From contig NZ_JAAGOW010000001.1 in the NCBI RefSeq assembly GCF_010499245.1, positions 2,914,001 through 2,978,000 of the forward strand: 64,000 bases of DNA, written 5' to 3'. The stretch's first letter is position 1. Each line of letters begins with the position of its first letter. Made by a program: the position numbers and the translations under genes. The notes under the pieces were generated by a model. That model searched no databases. It saw nothing but the letters and a program-made list of their open reading frames with translations, and was not told where the DNA came from. The stretch is from Variovorax sp. WS11 (GTDB lineage Bacteria; Pseudomonadota; Gammaproteobacteria; Burkholderiales; Burkholderiaceae_C). Shown here piece by piece: positions 53,938 through 63,073 of the stretch.

Positions 53938-54771
53938 ATGTGCCTGCACTGCCCCTCTCGCTCCGGTCCCTGGCAGGGTCGCCGTGCCTTTCTGCTCGCC
54001 GCAGCAGCTGCGGCGGCCACGCCGGCGCTGGCGCAGGTGGAGGTCGGCAAGTCCTCGGTTGCGCGCAACCTGGTGCCGGCCGAGAACGTCGAGCAGGCCG
54101 GCGTGCAGCAGTACGGCCAACTGCTGGCGCAGGCCAAGGCCAAGGGCGCACTGGCCGGCGACGGCAATCCGCAGCTGCAGCGCCTGCGCACGATCGCGGC
54201 GCGCACCATTCCCTTCGCGGCCCAGTGGAACGAGCGCGCCGCGCGCTGGAAGTGGGAGATCAACCTGATCGGCAGCAAGCAGATCAACGCCTTCTGCATG
54301 CCGGGCGGCAAGATCGCCTTCTTCACCGGCATCCTCGACCAGCTCAAGCTCACGGACGACGAGGTCGCGATGGTCATGGGCCACGAGATGGCGCATGCGC
54401 TGCGCGAGCACGCGCGTGCGCGACTGGCCAAGAGCGCCGGCACCGGCGCGGCGCTGTCGATCGGTGCCCAGCTGCTCGGGCTGGGCCAGGCCGGCGACCT
54501 GGCCGCGCGCGCCGGCACGCAGCTGCTCACCCTCAAGTTCAGCCGCACCGACGAGACCGACGCCGACCTGGTCGGGCTCGAGCTCGCCGCGCGCGCCGGC
54601 TACGACCCGCAAGCCGCGGTGTCGCTGTGGAAGAAGATGGGGCAGGCCTCGAAGAGCCAAGGCGGGTTGAGCTTCCTGTCGACGCACCCGAGCGGACCCG
54701 ACCGGATCGCCAAGCTCGAGGCCAACGTGCCCAAGGTCGAAGGGCTCTATCGCGCGGCCAAGCGGAGCTAG
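53938..54771 (+). CDS. M48-family zinc metalloprotease
   Basis: A 277-residue protein with a twin-Arg-like signal sequence (GRRAFLLAAAAAAATPALA) and the zinc motif HEMAH (in MGHEMAHALREHARARL); the third ligand is in DETDADLVGLELAA (Glu). The family contains BepA/YfgC- and YggG-like proteases that maintain the envelope. Start 53938 is preferred to the ATG at 53902 because a -10-like TATTAT ends exactly 6 nt before it. It stands alone between AmpG and the SDR remnant. Confidence 0.88.
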   Translation: MCLHCPSRSGPWQGRRAFLLAAAAAAATPALAQVEVGKSSVARNLVPAENVEQAGVQQYGQLLAQAKAKGALAGDGNPQLQRLRTIAARTIPFAAQWNERAARWKWEINLIGSKQINAFCMPGGKIAFFTGILDQLKLTDDEVAMVMGHEMAHALREHARARLAKSAGTGAALSIGAQLLGLGQAGDLAARAGTQLLTLKFSRTDETDADLVGLELAARAGYDPQAAVSLWKKMGQASKSQGGLSFLSTHPSGPDRIAKLEANVPKVEGLYRAAKRS

Positions 54772-54921
54772 ATCGAGCGCGCTCCCGGCTCCCCACTTCG
54801 CCTTTGCAGGATCGGGCAAGAAGCGCCCCCGAATCGGCTACCGCCTGCAGCCACCTCGTTCCTAGACTTCGTTCCTGTCCTCGTCGCACTTGCGCCGAGG
54901 GCCTTCTTCAAGGAGCGCAGC

Positions 54922-55305
54922 ATGTCGGGAATCCAGGAACAAGTCGTCGCCATCACCGGCGCCAGCAGCGAGGTCGGTGAAGCCGCCGCCAGGCTGCTGG
55001 CCGGGCGCGGTGCCAAGGTGATGCTGGGCGCGCTCGGGATCGGCCGGCTGTATGCGCTCGCCCACGAGATCGTCGAGGCCGGCGGCTCGGCGCACTACCA
55101 GGCGCTCGACGTCACGCAGCCCAAGAGCATGCAATGCTTCATCGACGAGGCCACCGAAGTCTTCGGCCGCGTCGATGTGATCGTCCATGTGGCCTCGCCC
55201 GCCCCGGCCATCCATTCGCGTGAGTCGAAGCGCGACTGTCGGCACATCGCCATCTCGTCCGGCGCCAGCCCGGGCGCCATCGTTCTCGCAATCGAAGGGC
55301 ACTGA
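54922..55305 (+). pseudogene. Short-chain dehydrogenase/reductase remnant
   Basis: The 127-residue frame begins with a good SDR Rossmann half: VVAITGASSEVGEAAARLLA, then ALDVTQ and FGRVDVIVHVA (usual NNAG position replaced by VASP). The central helices and the Ser-Tyr-Lys catalytic core are missing, and the frame ends with GASPGAIVLAIEGH, which resembles the C-terminal part of some SDRs. It looks like an internally deleted SDR of about half length. It has a good SD (AAGGAGCGCAGC), so it may still be translated. Confidence 0.65.
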
Positions 55306-55351
55306 TCCTCCCTCAGAGGGACCCGCTCTGCTGGCACGCAGCTTGCATCTC

Positions 55352-55367
55352 GTCTTGTACACAAGAC
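55352..55367. promoter_or_regulatory. Palindromic operator upstream of the ureide operon, GntR-like
   Basis: GTCTTG-TACA-CAAGAC: two 6-bp arms around TACA. This CTTGTANACAAG form resembles operators of GntR-family repressors of purine, pyrimidine and related catabolism. It ends 10 bp before the AtzF start codon, so a bound protein would block transcription. No regulator gene is in the window. Confidence 0.6.
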
Positions 55368-55377
55368 AGGATGCTTG

Positions 55378-57114
55378 ATGATGGTGCATGAAACAGCCTC
55401 GCCGCGCGGCAAGGCCCCGGCGCTGGACGGTGAAGCGGCTGCCGCGCAGGCCTGGATCGCGCGCATCGATCCGCCGCTGCCAGGCGCCGGGCACGGCCCG
55501 CTCGCCGGGCTGCGCTTCGCGGCCAAGGACAACATCGATGTCGCCGGTGTGCCCACCACCGCCGCCTGCCCGGCCTTCGCGCGCACGCCGGCCGCCCATG
55601 CACATGTGGTGCAACGGCTGCTCGATGCCGGTGCAAGCCTGGTCGGCAAGACCAACCTCGATCAGTTCGCCTGCGGCCTCAACGGCACGCGCTCGCCCTA
55701 CGGCGCCGTGCCCAACAGCTTCGATGCGCGCTATGTGAGCGGCGGATCGAGCTCCGGCTCGGCCTATGCGGTCGCCGCCGGCGAGGTGGACTTCGCGCTG
55801 GGCACCGACACCGCGGGCTCGGGCCGCGTGCCGGCCGGGCTCAATAACATCGTCGGGCTCAAGCCCTCGCGTGGCCTGATCAGCGCGCGCGGCGTGGTGC
55901 CGGCGGCGCAGAGCGTGGACTGCGTGTCGATCTTCGCGCCGACCGTGGGCCTGGCGGTGCGCGTGCTGCAGGCGGCGATGGGCTTCGACGCCGAAGACCC
56001 GTACGCACGCCGCCTCGCACTCGCCTCGCGGCCGCTGCCGGCGCGCTTCCGCTTCGGCGTGCCGCGTGCGCCGCGCTTCTTCGGCGACGCGCTGTCGGCC
56101 GCCGCCTTCGAGCGTTCCCTCGGGCAGATGCGGGCCCTGGGCGGCGCGCCCGTCGCCATCGACTACGCACCGCTCGCGGAGGCCGCCGCGCTCCTCTACG
56201 ACAGTGCCCTGGTGGCCGAGCGCTATGCCGCCGTGCGCAGTTTCTTCGATGGCAACGAGGAGGCCGTCATCGAGCCGGTGCGCGGCATCCTCGCTGCGGG
56301 CCGGCGCTACAGCGCGGCCGACTTCGTCGATGCCCGCACGAAGCTCCACGCACTGGGCCAGCGCGCGGCCGCAATGTGGGAGGACATCGACATGCTGCTG
56401 GTGCCCACCGCGCCCGCGCACTACACCATCGAGGTGATGCGCGCGGCGCCGGTCGCGCTCAACCGCAACCTCGGCGAGTACACCAACTTCGTCAACCTCC
56501 TCGACTACGCGGCGCTCGCGGTGCCCGCCGAACTGCGCGAGGACGGGCTGCCCTTCGGCATCACCCTGATCGGGCCCTGCGGCAGCGATCTGCAGCTGGC
56601 CGAGCTGGGCCAGCGCTTCCATCACGCCACCGGCCTGACCCAGGGCGCCACCGGCCGGCCGCTGCCGGCGCCCGAGGTGCTGCCGCTCGCGCCGCCGGAG
56701 CCGCTGGTGAAGCTCGCGGTCGTCGGCGCGCATCTCTCGGGCATGCCCTTGAACGGCCAGCTCGTCGAGCGCGGCGCCACGCTGGTGGCGCAGACCGCCA
56801 CCGCGCCGCAGTACCGGCTCTATGCGCTGCCCGGCACGGTGCCGCCCAAGCCCGGCCTGGTGCGCGTGGCGCCGGCGCAGGGCGCGTCGATCGCACTCGA
56901 GGTGTGGCAGATGCCGCTCGCGCACTACGGCAGCTTCGTCTCGCTGATCCCCGCGCCGCTGGGCATCGGCACGCTCGCGCTGGCCGACGGCAGCAGCGTG
57001 CAGGGCTTTCTCTGCGAAGCGCTGGCGCTCGAGGGCGCCGAGGACATCACGCACCTGGGCGGCTGGCGCCGCTACATCGAATCCCGCCAAGCTTCACAAG
57101 GAGTTCCCTCATGA
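55378..57114 (+). CDS. atzF: Allophanate hydrolase (AtzF-like)
   Basis: A 578-residue amidase: Lys50 (FAAKDNIDVAG), Ser cis (GGSSSGS at about 124-126) and the nucleophile Ser148 (DTAGSGRVPA) make the amidase-signature triad. A C-terminal ~130-residue domain (VLPLAPPEPLVKLAVVGAHL onward) is the AtzF-specific domain, fitting allophanate or 1,3-dicarboxyurea hydrolysis. The start is the ATG at 55378; another ATG follows directly. Operator 10 bp upstream. It overlaps the next gene by 4 bp (ATGA). Confidence 0.88.
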   Translation: MMVHETASPRGKAPALDGEAAAAQAWIARIDPPLPGAGHGPLAGLRFAAKDNIDVAGVPTTAACPAFARTPAAHAHVVQRLLDAGASLVGKTNLDQFACGLNGTRSPYGAVPNSFDARYVSGGSSSGSAYAVAAGEVDFALGTDTAGSGRVPAGLNNIVGLKPSRGLISARGVVPAAQSVDCVSIFAPTVGLAVRVLQAAMGFDAEDPYARRLALASRPLPARFRFGVPRAPRFFGDALSAAAFERSLGQMRALGGAPVAIDYAPLAEAAALLYDSALVAERYAAVRSFFDGNEEAVIEPVRGILAAGRRYSAADFVDARTKLHALGQRAAAMWEDIDMLLVPTAPAHYTIEVMRAAPVALNRNLGEYTNFVNLLDYAALAVPAELREDGLPFGITLIGPCGSDLQLAELGQRFHHATGLTQGATGRPLPAPEVLPLAPPEPLVKLAVVGAHLSGMPLNGQLVERGATLVAQTATAPQYRLYALPGTVPPKPGLVRVAPAQGASIALEVWQMPLAHYGSFVSLIPAPLGIGTLALADGSSVQGFLCEALALEGAEDITHLGGWRRYIESRQASQGVPS

Positions 57115-58109
57115 GTACACCCCGACCGATCTCCGGCGCTTCGCGGCGCCGCGTGCTGCAAGCCGGTGCGGCAGGCATCGCCGCGCTGGCGGCGCCGGCC
57201 GTGCTGGCCCAGGCTGCGCCGAAGATCCGCATCGGCTACTGGCCCGTGGCGGCCGGCCTGCCCTTCTTCGCCGCGGTGGACCGCGGCTACTTCAAGGAGG
57301 CCGGGCTCGAGGTGGAGCCGCTCAAGTTCGCCGGCGCGCAGCAGGTGATGGAGGCGATGCTCTCGGGCCGCTCCGACGGCAGCTCCAACGGCACCGGCTC
57401 CGCCAACCTGGCCATCGGCGAGATCGCGCAGCCGGGGCTCTTCAAGATCTTCTGCACCAATCCGAGCAACGCCAAGTTCGTGCTCGACGAATTCATCGTC
57501 GCCAAGGACAGCCCGGTCAAGAGCATGGCCGAGCTCAAGGGCAAGAAGGTGGCCTCGGGTCCGGGCATCCAGAACATGACGCTGTGCAAGACCATGCTGG
57601 AGCGTGCGGGTGCCACGGGCGCGGCCGTTTCCGAGCTGCCGATCGGCCAGCACGTGGCCGCGCTGGTGGCGGGCCAGGTCGACGCCTGCTACACACTCGA
57701 GCCCACGGGCACCGTGGGCCGCATGAACGGCACCACGCGCGTGCTGGAGGCCGGCGTTGTCGCCAAGTACATCCTCGGCGATCCGATGGCGCCGTGGCAT
57801 GGCGGCGCCGCGAGCCTCACGAGCGAGTTCATCAAGAAGAACCCCGAGGCGGCGAAGAAATACATCGCCGCCTATGCGCGCGGCATCGAGCTGGTGCGCA
57901 CCAAGCCCGAGGAGGCGCGCGCGCACATGAAGGGCTACACCGCGATCGAGGGCGCGCTCACCGCCGAGGTGCCGCTGGCCTCCTACATGCTCTACAACGA
58001 ATTCAAGCCCAGCGACCTGGCGTACTTCCAGAAGTTCTACGACCTGTTCACCGAAAAGGGCATCTTCGAGAAGAAGGTGGCGGTGGACGGGTTGATTTAC
58101 CGGGGCTGA
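57111..58109 (+). CDS. ABC substrate-binding protein, NitT/TauT (NMT1) type
   Basis: A 332-residue protein with twin-Arg-like leader (GASRRRVLQAGAAGIAALAAP) ending near VLAQ, and an NMT1/SsuA-type core (IRIGYWPVAAGLPFFAAVDRG onward). Receptors of this family bind taurine, sulfonates, nitrate, thiamine precursors or amides. As it overlaps atzF and precedes its own permease (2 bp gap) and ATPase, it probably delivers a ureide or a carboxyurea precursor. Ligand unproven. Confidence 0.87.
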   Translation: MSTPRPISGASRRRVLQAGAAGIAALAAPAVLAQAAPKIRIGYWPVAAGLPFFAAVDRGYFKEAGLEVEPLKFAGAQQVMEAMLSGRSDGSSNGTGSANLAIGEIAQPGLFKIFCTNPSNAKFVLDEFIVAKDSPVKSMAELKGKKVASGPGIQNMTLCKTMLERAGATGAAVSELPIGQHVAALVAGQVDACYTLEPTGTVGRMNGTTRVLEAGVVAKYILGDPMAPWHGGAASLTSEFIKKNPEAAKKYIAAYARGIELVRTKPEEARAHMKGYTAIEGALTAEVPLASYMLYNEFKPSDLAYFQKFYDLFTEKGIFEKKVAVDGLIYRG

Positions 58110-58111
58110 GC

Positions 58112-58948
58112 ATGGCCGACGCGAATCCCAGTTCCGCGGCCGGTGCGGCCTGGTCGCCGCCTGCCGGCGCCGTCGCGCCGATGGCAGCGAAGAAGTTGTC
58201 CTGGACCCCCTGGCTGCCGGCGATCGGCCCCGTGGTGCTCTTCATCCTCTGGGACCTGGTCGTTCGCCTGGGCTTCATCAAGCCCATCCTGCTGCCCACC
58301 CCGGCGGACACGCTGGCCGCGCTGATCACCGGCCTCGCGGGCGGCCCCTTGCTCACCGACTTCGCGGTCACGGTCTGGCGCACCCTGCAGGCCTTCCTGA
58401 TCGCCGCGGCCATCGGCGTGCCGCTGGGCGTGCTGCTGGGGAGCAACGAAAAGGCGTATCGCAGCGTCGAGTTCCTGATCGACTTCTTCCGCTCCACGCC
58501 CTCGTCGGCGCTGATCCCGCTGTTCCTGTTGATCTTCGGCGTGTCGGACATCAACAAGGTCGCGATCGCAGCCTTCGGGGCCCTGCTGATCGTGGTCTTC
58601 AACAGCGCCTACGGCGTGATCAACGCGCGCAAGCAGCGGGTGATGGCGGCGCGGGTGATGGGCGCCTCGCGCTGGCAGATCTTCAAGGACGTGCTGGTGT
58701 GGGAGAGCCTGCAGCCTTCCTTCGTCGGCCTGCGCTCGGCGGTCTCGATGGCGCTGGTGATCGTCATCGTTGCCGAGATGTTCATCGGCTCCGACAACGG
58801 GCTGGGCCACCGCATCATCGACGCGCAGCAGGTGCTCAACGTCAAGAGCATGTATGCGGCCATCCTGGCGGCCGGGGCGCTGGGCTATGCGCTCAACATC
58901 CTCTTCCTCGTGGCCGAGCGCCGCATCGTGCACTGGAGCGGACGATGA
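58112..58948 (+). CDS. ABC transporter permease, NitT/TauT (SsuC) type
   Basis: A 278-residue permease with about six helices after a ~40-residue N-terminal region. The EAA loop is visible around INARKQRVMAARVMGASRWQ and FLIDFFRSTPSSALIPLFLL precedes it. One permease gene implies a homodimer. Starts 2 bp after the binding-protein stop; its stop overlaps the ATPase start (ATGA). Confidence 0.9.
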   Translation: MADANPSSAAGAAWSPPAGAVAPMAAKKLSWTPWLPAIGPVVLFILWDLVVRLGFIKPILLPTPADTLAALITGLAGGPLLTDFAVTVWRTLQAFLIAAAIGVPLGVLLGSNEKAYRSVEFLIDFFRSTPSSALIPLFLLIFGVSDINKVAIAAFGALLIVVFNSAYGVINARKQRVMAARVMGASRWQIFKDVLVWESLQPSFVGLRSAVSMALVIVIVAEMFIGSDNGLGHRIIDAQQVLNVKSMYAAILAAGALGYALNILFLVAERRIVHWSGR

Positions 58949-59778
58949 GAGCCGTCAACGACACCGTCATCAACGGCCCGGTCTACGCCGACGTGCCCAG
59001 GCCCGCCTTCCAGCCCGGCCCGGCCGGCACGCACATCACCATCCGCGGCCTCACCAAGCATTTCGCCGGCTGGCCGCTGTACGAGAACTTCGATCTCGAC
59101 ATCCCGAAGAACCGCATCGTCTCGGTCTTCGGTCCCAACGGCTGCGGCAAGTCCACGCTGATCAACATGATCGCGGGGCTGATCCCCATCGACGCCGGTG
59201 AGATCCTGTTCGACGGCAAGTCGCTGAAGGACACCAAGATCGGCTACGTGTTCCAGAACTACCGCGAGGCGATGTTCCCGTGGATGCGCACCATCGACAA
59301 CATCGCCTATCCGCTGAAGCTGGAAGGCCGCTCCAAGGCGGAGGTCGACCGCCGTATGGCGGAGCTGGTGGCCTCCTTCGACGTCAAGTTCGACCTGCAC
59401 CGCTACCCGTACGAGCTCTCGGGCGGCCAGCAGCAGACCGCCTCGATCATGCGGGCGCTGGCGCCGAACCCCGAGGTGCTGTTCCTCGACGAGCCTTTCT
59501 CGGCGCTCGACTTCGAGATGACGCTGTTCATCCGCGAGAAGCTGCAGGAGGTCTTCATGCAGACCGGCACCACCATGCTGCTCGTCTCTCACGATCTGGA
59601 GGAGGCGGTGTACCTGGCCGACCAGGTGCTGCTGCTCACCAAGCGGCCGACGCGAGTGGCCGAGATCCTCGAGTACGGCGATGCGCGCCCGCGCACCCTC
59701 GAGACGCTGAGCGCGCCCAGCTTCGTCGCCACGAAAAAGCTGAGCCTCGAAATCTTCCAGCGCGAAGTGCGCCGCTGA
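58945..59778 (+). CDS. ABC transporter ATP-binding protein, NitT/TauT (SsuB) type
   Basis: A 277-residue ATPase: Walker A GPNGCGKST, Q-loop FQNYREAMFPWM, signature LSGGQQQTASIMRAL, Walker B VLFLDEPFSALD and H-loop LLVSHDLEEAV. Complete and functional-looking. It closes the first importer; the AtzG-like gene begins 91 bp later. Confidence 0.95.
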   Translation: MRAVNDTVINGPVYADVPRPAFQPGPAGTHITIRGLTKHFAGWPLYENFDLDIPKNRIVSVFGPNGCGKSTLINMIAGLIPIDAGEILFDGKSLKDTKIGYVFQNYREAMFPWMRTIDNIAYPLKLEGRSKAEVDRRMAELVASFDVKFDLHRYPYELSGGQQQTASIMRALAPNPEVLFLDEPFSALDFEMTLFIREKLQEVFMQTGTTMLLVSHDLEEAVYLADQVLLLTKRPTRVAEILEYGDARPRTLETLSAPSFVATKKLSLEIFQREVRR

Positions 59779-59869
59779 CATGCGTGCTCCTGCAGGCCTC
59801 GCCTACTTCGTGTCGCTTCCTGGCACGGTCTTCGCGTAGGTGATGCAACGAGACGAGAGGACAGCCGCC

Positions 59870-60076
59870 ATGACACCCAAGCAGATCGAGGCCTATGTCG
59901 ACGCCGCCGCAGCCGCGCTGGACCTGCGCTTGCGGCCGGACCACCGCGCCGGTGTGCTGCGCTACTTCGAACTGGCGGCCGAGTTCGCGGCCGTCGTCGA
60001 GGCGGTGCCGCTCAGTCCCCACGACGAGACGGCGGTGCACTTCTCTCCGGTGCCCCCGACGGAGCCGCGCGAATGA
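59870..60076 (+). CDS. atzG: AtzG-like small subunit (DUF4089)
   Basis: A 68-residue GatC-like protein ([20 protein letters not shown], then [22 protein letters not shown]). AtzG is required for AtzE activity in the cyanuric acid route; its Klebsiella relative is HpxX. A good ribosome-binding site (GAGAGGACAGCC) precedes it. It overlaps atzE by 4 bp (ATGA). The 91-bp gap before it contains no other feature. Confidence 0.87.
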   Translation: MTPKQIEAYVDAAAAALDLRLRPDHRAGVLRYFELAAEFAAVVEAVPLSPHDETAVHFSPVPPTEPRE

Positions 60077-61500
60077 CGCCGGCCGCGCTGCTGCTGAAGG
60101 ATGCCGCGGCGATGGCGCAGGCGGTGCGCTCGGGCGCGGTGAGCGCGGTCGCGCTGGTGCAGGCCAGCCTGGAGCGCATTGTCGCCACCGACGCGCGCGT
60201 CAACGCCTTCACCGACGTGGTTCGCGAGCGCGCCCTGCGGCGCGCCCGCCAGGTCGATGCTTCGCTGGCCTCCGAGCACGGCGTGCGCACGCGCGAGCTG
60301 CCGCTCCTGGGCGTGCCCTTCGCGGTCAAGAACCTGTTCGACATCGCCGGCCTGCCGACGCTGGCCGGCTCGAAGATCGAGCGCGAGCGCGAACCCGCGC
60401 GCGGGGACGCCACGCTGGTGCGCCGCCTCGAGAGCGCCGGCGCGGTGCTGGTCGGCGCGCTCAACATGGACGAGTACGCCTACGGCTTCACGACCGAGAA
60501 CAGCCATGTCGGCGCCACCCACAACCCGCACGACCTGGAGCGCATCGCGGGCGGCTCCTCGGGCGGCTCGGGTGCCGCGGTGGCGGCCGGCCAGGTGCCG
60601 CTGGCGCTCGGCTCCGACACCAACGGCTCGATCCGCGTGCCGGCCTCGCTCAATGGCGTGTTCGGGCTCAAGCCCACCTTCGGCAGGCTGCCGCGCACCG
60701 GCAGCTACCCCTTCGTCTCCAGCCTCGACCACCTCGGTCCCTTCGCCCGCACGGCGCGCGACCTGGCCCTGGCCTACGACGCGATGCAGGGCCCGGAGCG
60801 GCTGGCGCCACGCGATCCCGGCTGCGCGCAGCGGCCCGTCGAGCCGCTCCTCACCTCGCTGTCGCGCGGGGTGCAGGGCCTGCGCATCGGCGTGCTGGGC
60901 GGCTGGTTCCGGGAACGGGCGCTGCCCGAGGCGCTGGCGGCCGTCGATGCCGTGGCAGTGGCGCTGGGCGCGGTCCGGACTGTCGAGCTGCCGATGGTCG
61001 AGGCCGGGCGCGCCGCCGCCTTCCTCATTACCAATGCCGAGGGCGCGGCGCTCCATCTGCACGATCTGCGTACCCGAGCGCAGGACTTCGAGCCGCTGTC
61101 GCGCGACCGCTTCCTGGCCGGCGCGCTGCTGCCGGCAGTCTGGGTGGCGCGCGCCCAGCGCGTGCGCCGGCTCTACGCCCAGCAGGTGGCGCGCGTGTTC
61201 GAGCGCTTCGACATCCTGCTGGCCGCGGCCACGCCCTGCGCCGCGACGCCGATCGGCGCGGAGTGGATCGAGCTGAACGACCAGCGCCTGCCGCTGCGCG
61301 CCAACATGGGCGTGCTGACCCAGCCCATCTCGTGCATCGGTCTGCCGGTCTGTGCGGTTCCGGTGTGGGGTGCGCATGCGAGCCTCCCGATCGGCGTGCA
61401 GGTCATCGGCGCGCCCTGGCGCGAGGACCTGGTGCTGCGCGTGGCCGCGGCGCTCGAATCGGCCGGCGTGGTGCAAGCCCCGGTCGCCAGGCTGGGATGA
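60073..61500 (+). CDS. atzE: AtzE-family amidohydrolase (1-carboxybiuret amidohydrolase/HpxY-like)
   Basis: A 475-residue amidase-signature enzyme: Lys86 ([11 protein letters not shown]), Ser cis at 162 ([12 protein letters not shown]) and nucleophile Ser186 ([11 protein letters not shown]). AtzE removes a carboxamide from 1-carboxybiuret; homologues act on oxalurate in the hpx pathway. The pairing with AtzG and the HpxZ-like protein supports a carboxyurea or oxalurate-type substrate but does not fix which. Start overlaps atzG. Confidence 0.9.
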   Translation: MTPAALLLKDAAAMAQAVRSGAVSAVALVQASLERIVATDARVNAFTDVVRERALRRARQVDASLASEHGVRTRELPLLGVPFAVKNLFDIAGLPTLAGSKIEREREPARGDATLVRRLESAGAVLVGALNMDEYAYGFTTENSHVGATHNPHDLERIAGGSSGGSGAAVAAGQVPLALGSDTNGSIRVPASLNGVFGLKPTFGRLPRTGSYPFVSSLDHLGPFARTARDLALAYDAMQGPERLAPRDPGCAQRPVEPLLTSLSRGVQGLRIGVLGGWFRERALPEALAAVDAVAVALGAVRTVELPMVEAGRAAAFLITNAEGAALHLHDLRTRAQDFEPLSRDRFLAGALLPAVWVARAQRVRRLYAQQVARVFERFDILLAAATPCAATPIGAEWIELNDQRLPLRANMGVLTQPISCIGLPVCAVPVWGAHASLPIGVQVIGAPWREDLVLRVAAALESAGVVQAPVARLG

Positions 61501-61892
61501 GCGAGTCCATGACGACACCCGAGATCAACCTGCCCGATGTGCTGGCCGAAGTCACGGCCGCCTTCGCGCGCTACGAGGATGCGCTGGTCCACAACAAGGT
61601 CGAGGTGCTCGACGAACTGTTCTGGAACAGCCCGCTGACGCTGCGCTACGGCGCCACCGAGAACCTCTACGGCTACCAGGCCATCCAGGCCTTTCGCGCA
61701 TCGCGCCCTGCGCGGGGCCTGGCGCGCGAGCTGCTGTGCACCGTGATCACCAGCTACGGCCGCGATTTCGCCACCGCCAACTGCGAGTTCCGCCGCGAAG
61801 GCGGCACGAAGCCCGGGCGCCAGAGCCAGACCTGGATGCGCACCGATCAGGGCTGGCGCGTGGTCGCCGCCCACGTGAGCCTGCTCGCCTGA
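61497..61892 (+). CDS. AtzH/HpxZ-like SnoaL-fold protein (DUF3225)
   Basis: A 131-residue small alpha+beta protein of the nuclear-transport-factor-2-like (SnoaL) class. [37 protein letters not shown] and [20 protein letters not shown] are the DUF3225 blocks. HpxZ and AtzH are encoded next to AtzE-type amidases; their exact role is unsettled. The start overlaps the atzE stop by 4 bp (ATGA). Confidence 0.87.
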   Translation: MSESMTTPEINLPDVLAEVTAAFARYEDALVHNKVEVLDELFWNSPLTLRYGATENLYGYQAIQAFRASRPARGLARELLCTVITSYGRDFATANCEFRREGGTKPGRQSQTWMRTDQGWRVVAAHVSLLA

Positions 61893-61932
61893 CCGATCCC
61901 CAGCCACCCCCTCACTACTTGGAGCACACACC

Positions 61933-63048
61933 ATGAGCCAGTTCAATCGCCGCGATTCCCTCAAGTCCCTCGCCGCGCTCGCGTCGGCCACCACCCTGGG
62001 CGGCTGGAGCGCGCTGGCGCAGGCGCAGAAACCGCTGACCGTGGGCGTCATCTACGTCGGTCCGCGCGACGACTACGGCTACAACCAGGCGCACGCGCAG
62101 GCCGCGGCCGAGCTCAAGAAGCTGCCGGGCATCAAGCTGGTGGAGGAAGAGAACGTGCCCGAGACCGCGGCCGTGCAGAAGACCATGACCGGCATGATCG
62201 CGCAGGACGGCGCCAAGCTGCTCTTCCCCACCTCGTTCGGCTACTTCGACCCGCACATCCTCGCGGTCGCGCCCAAGAACCCCGACGTGCGCTTCTCCCA
62301 CTGCGGCGGCCTGTGGGCCGAGGGCAAGCATCCGAAGAACGTGGGCAGCTTCTTCGGCTACATCGACGAGTGCCAGTATCTGAACGGCGTGATCGCCGGC
62401 CACATGACCAAGAGCAACAAGATCGCCTTCGTCGCGGCCAAGCCCATCCCGCAGGTGCTGCGCAACATCAACGCCTTCACCATGGGCGCGCGCTCGGTCA
62501 AGCCCAACATCACCTGCAGCGTGATCTTCACCGGCGACTGGTCGATGGCCGTGAAGGAAGCCGAGGCCACCAACAGCCTGGCCGACCAGGGCTGCGACGT
62601 GTTCACCATGCACGTGGACGGGCCCAAGGTGGTGGTCGAGACGGCAGCCAAACGCGGCAAGATGGTCTGCGGCTACCACGCGAGCCAGGCCAAGCTGGCG
62701 CCCAACGCCTACCTGACGGGTGCCGAGTGGAACTGGCTCACCGCCTACAAGACCGCCATCGAGGCGGCGCAGTCCGGCAAGCCCCATCCCAACTTCCTGC
62801 GCGGCGGGTTGAAGGAGGGCTATGTGAAGACCTCGGCCTATGGGCCGATGGTGAGCGATGCCGCGAAGAAAAACGCGGAGGACATCAAGGCCAAGATGCT
62901 GGCCGGCGGCTTCGACATCTTCCAGGGCGGGCTGAAGGACAACAAGGGCGTCGTCGTCATCCCGGCCGGCAAGGCACTGAAGCAGACCGACCTCGAACTC
63001 GAGAAGATGAACTACCTCGTCGAGGGCGTGGTCGGCTCGATCGGCTGA
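61933..63048 (+). CDS. BMP-family (PnrA-like) ABC substrate-binding protein
   Basis: A 371-residue protein with a twin-Arg-like leader (RRDSLKSLAALASA...ALAQAQ) and a BMP/PnrA core (LTVGVIYVGPRDDYGYNQAH; FGYFDPHILAVAPKNPD; GYIDECQYLNGVIAG). The family binds nucleosides or purine-related compounds, which fits purine or ureide breakdown next door. It follows the AtzH gene by 40 bp. The permease begins 25 bp later. Confidence 0.9.
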   Translation: MSQFNRRDSLKSLAALASATTLGGWSALAQAQKPLTVGVIYVGPRDDYGYNQAHAQAAAELKKLPGIKLVEEENVPETAAVQKTMTGMIAQDGAKLLFPTSFGYFDPHILAVAPKNPDVRFSHCGGLWAEGKHPKNVGSFFGYIDECQYLNGVIAGHMTKSNKIAFVAAKPIPQVLRNINAFTMGARSVKPNITCSVIFTGDWSMAVKEAEATNSLADQGCDVFTMHVDGPKVVVETAAKRGKMVCGYHASQAKLAPNAYLTGAEWNWLTAYKTAIEAAQSGKPHPNFLRGGLKEGYVKTSAYGPMVSDAAKKNAEDIKAKMLAGGFDIFQGGLKDNKGVVVIPAGKALKQTDLELEKMNYLVEGVVGSIG

Positions 63049-63073
63049 TCTTCCAGTTCGACGCAAGCCGACC

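Noticed and set aside
54862-57090. 742-codon minus-strand open frame opposite atzF
   Set aside because: Antisense shadow of the amidase gene; composition is Arg/Gly/His/Ala-rich with no motif, and atzF has clear catalytic residues on the other strand.
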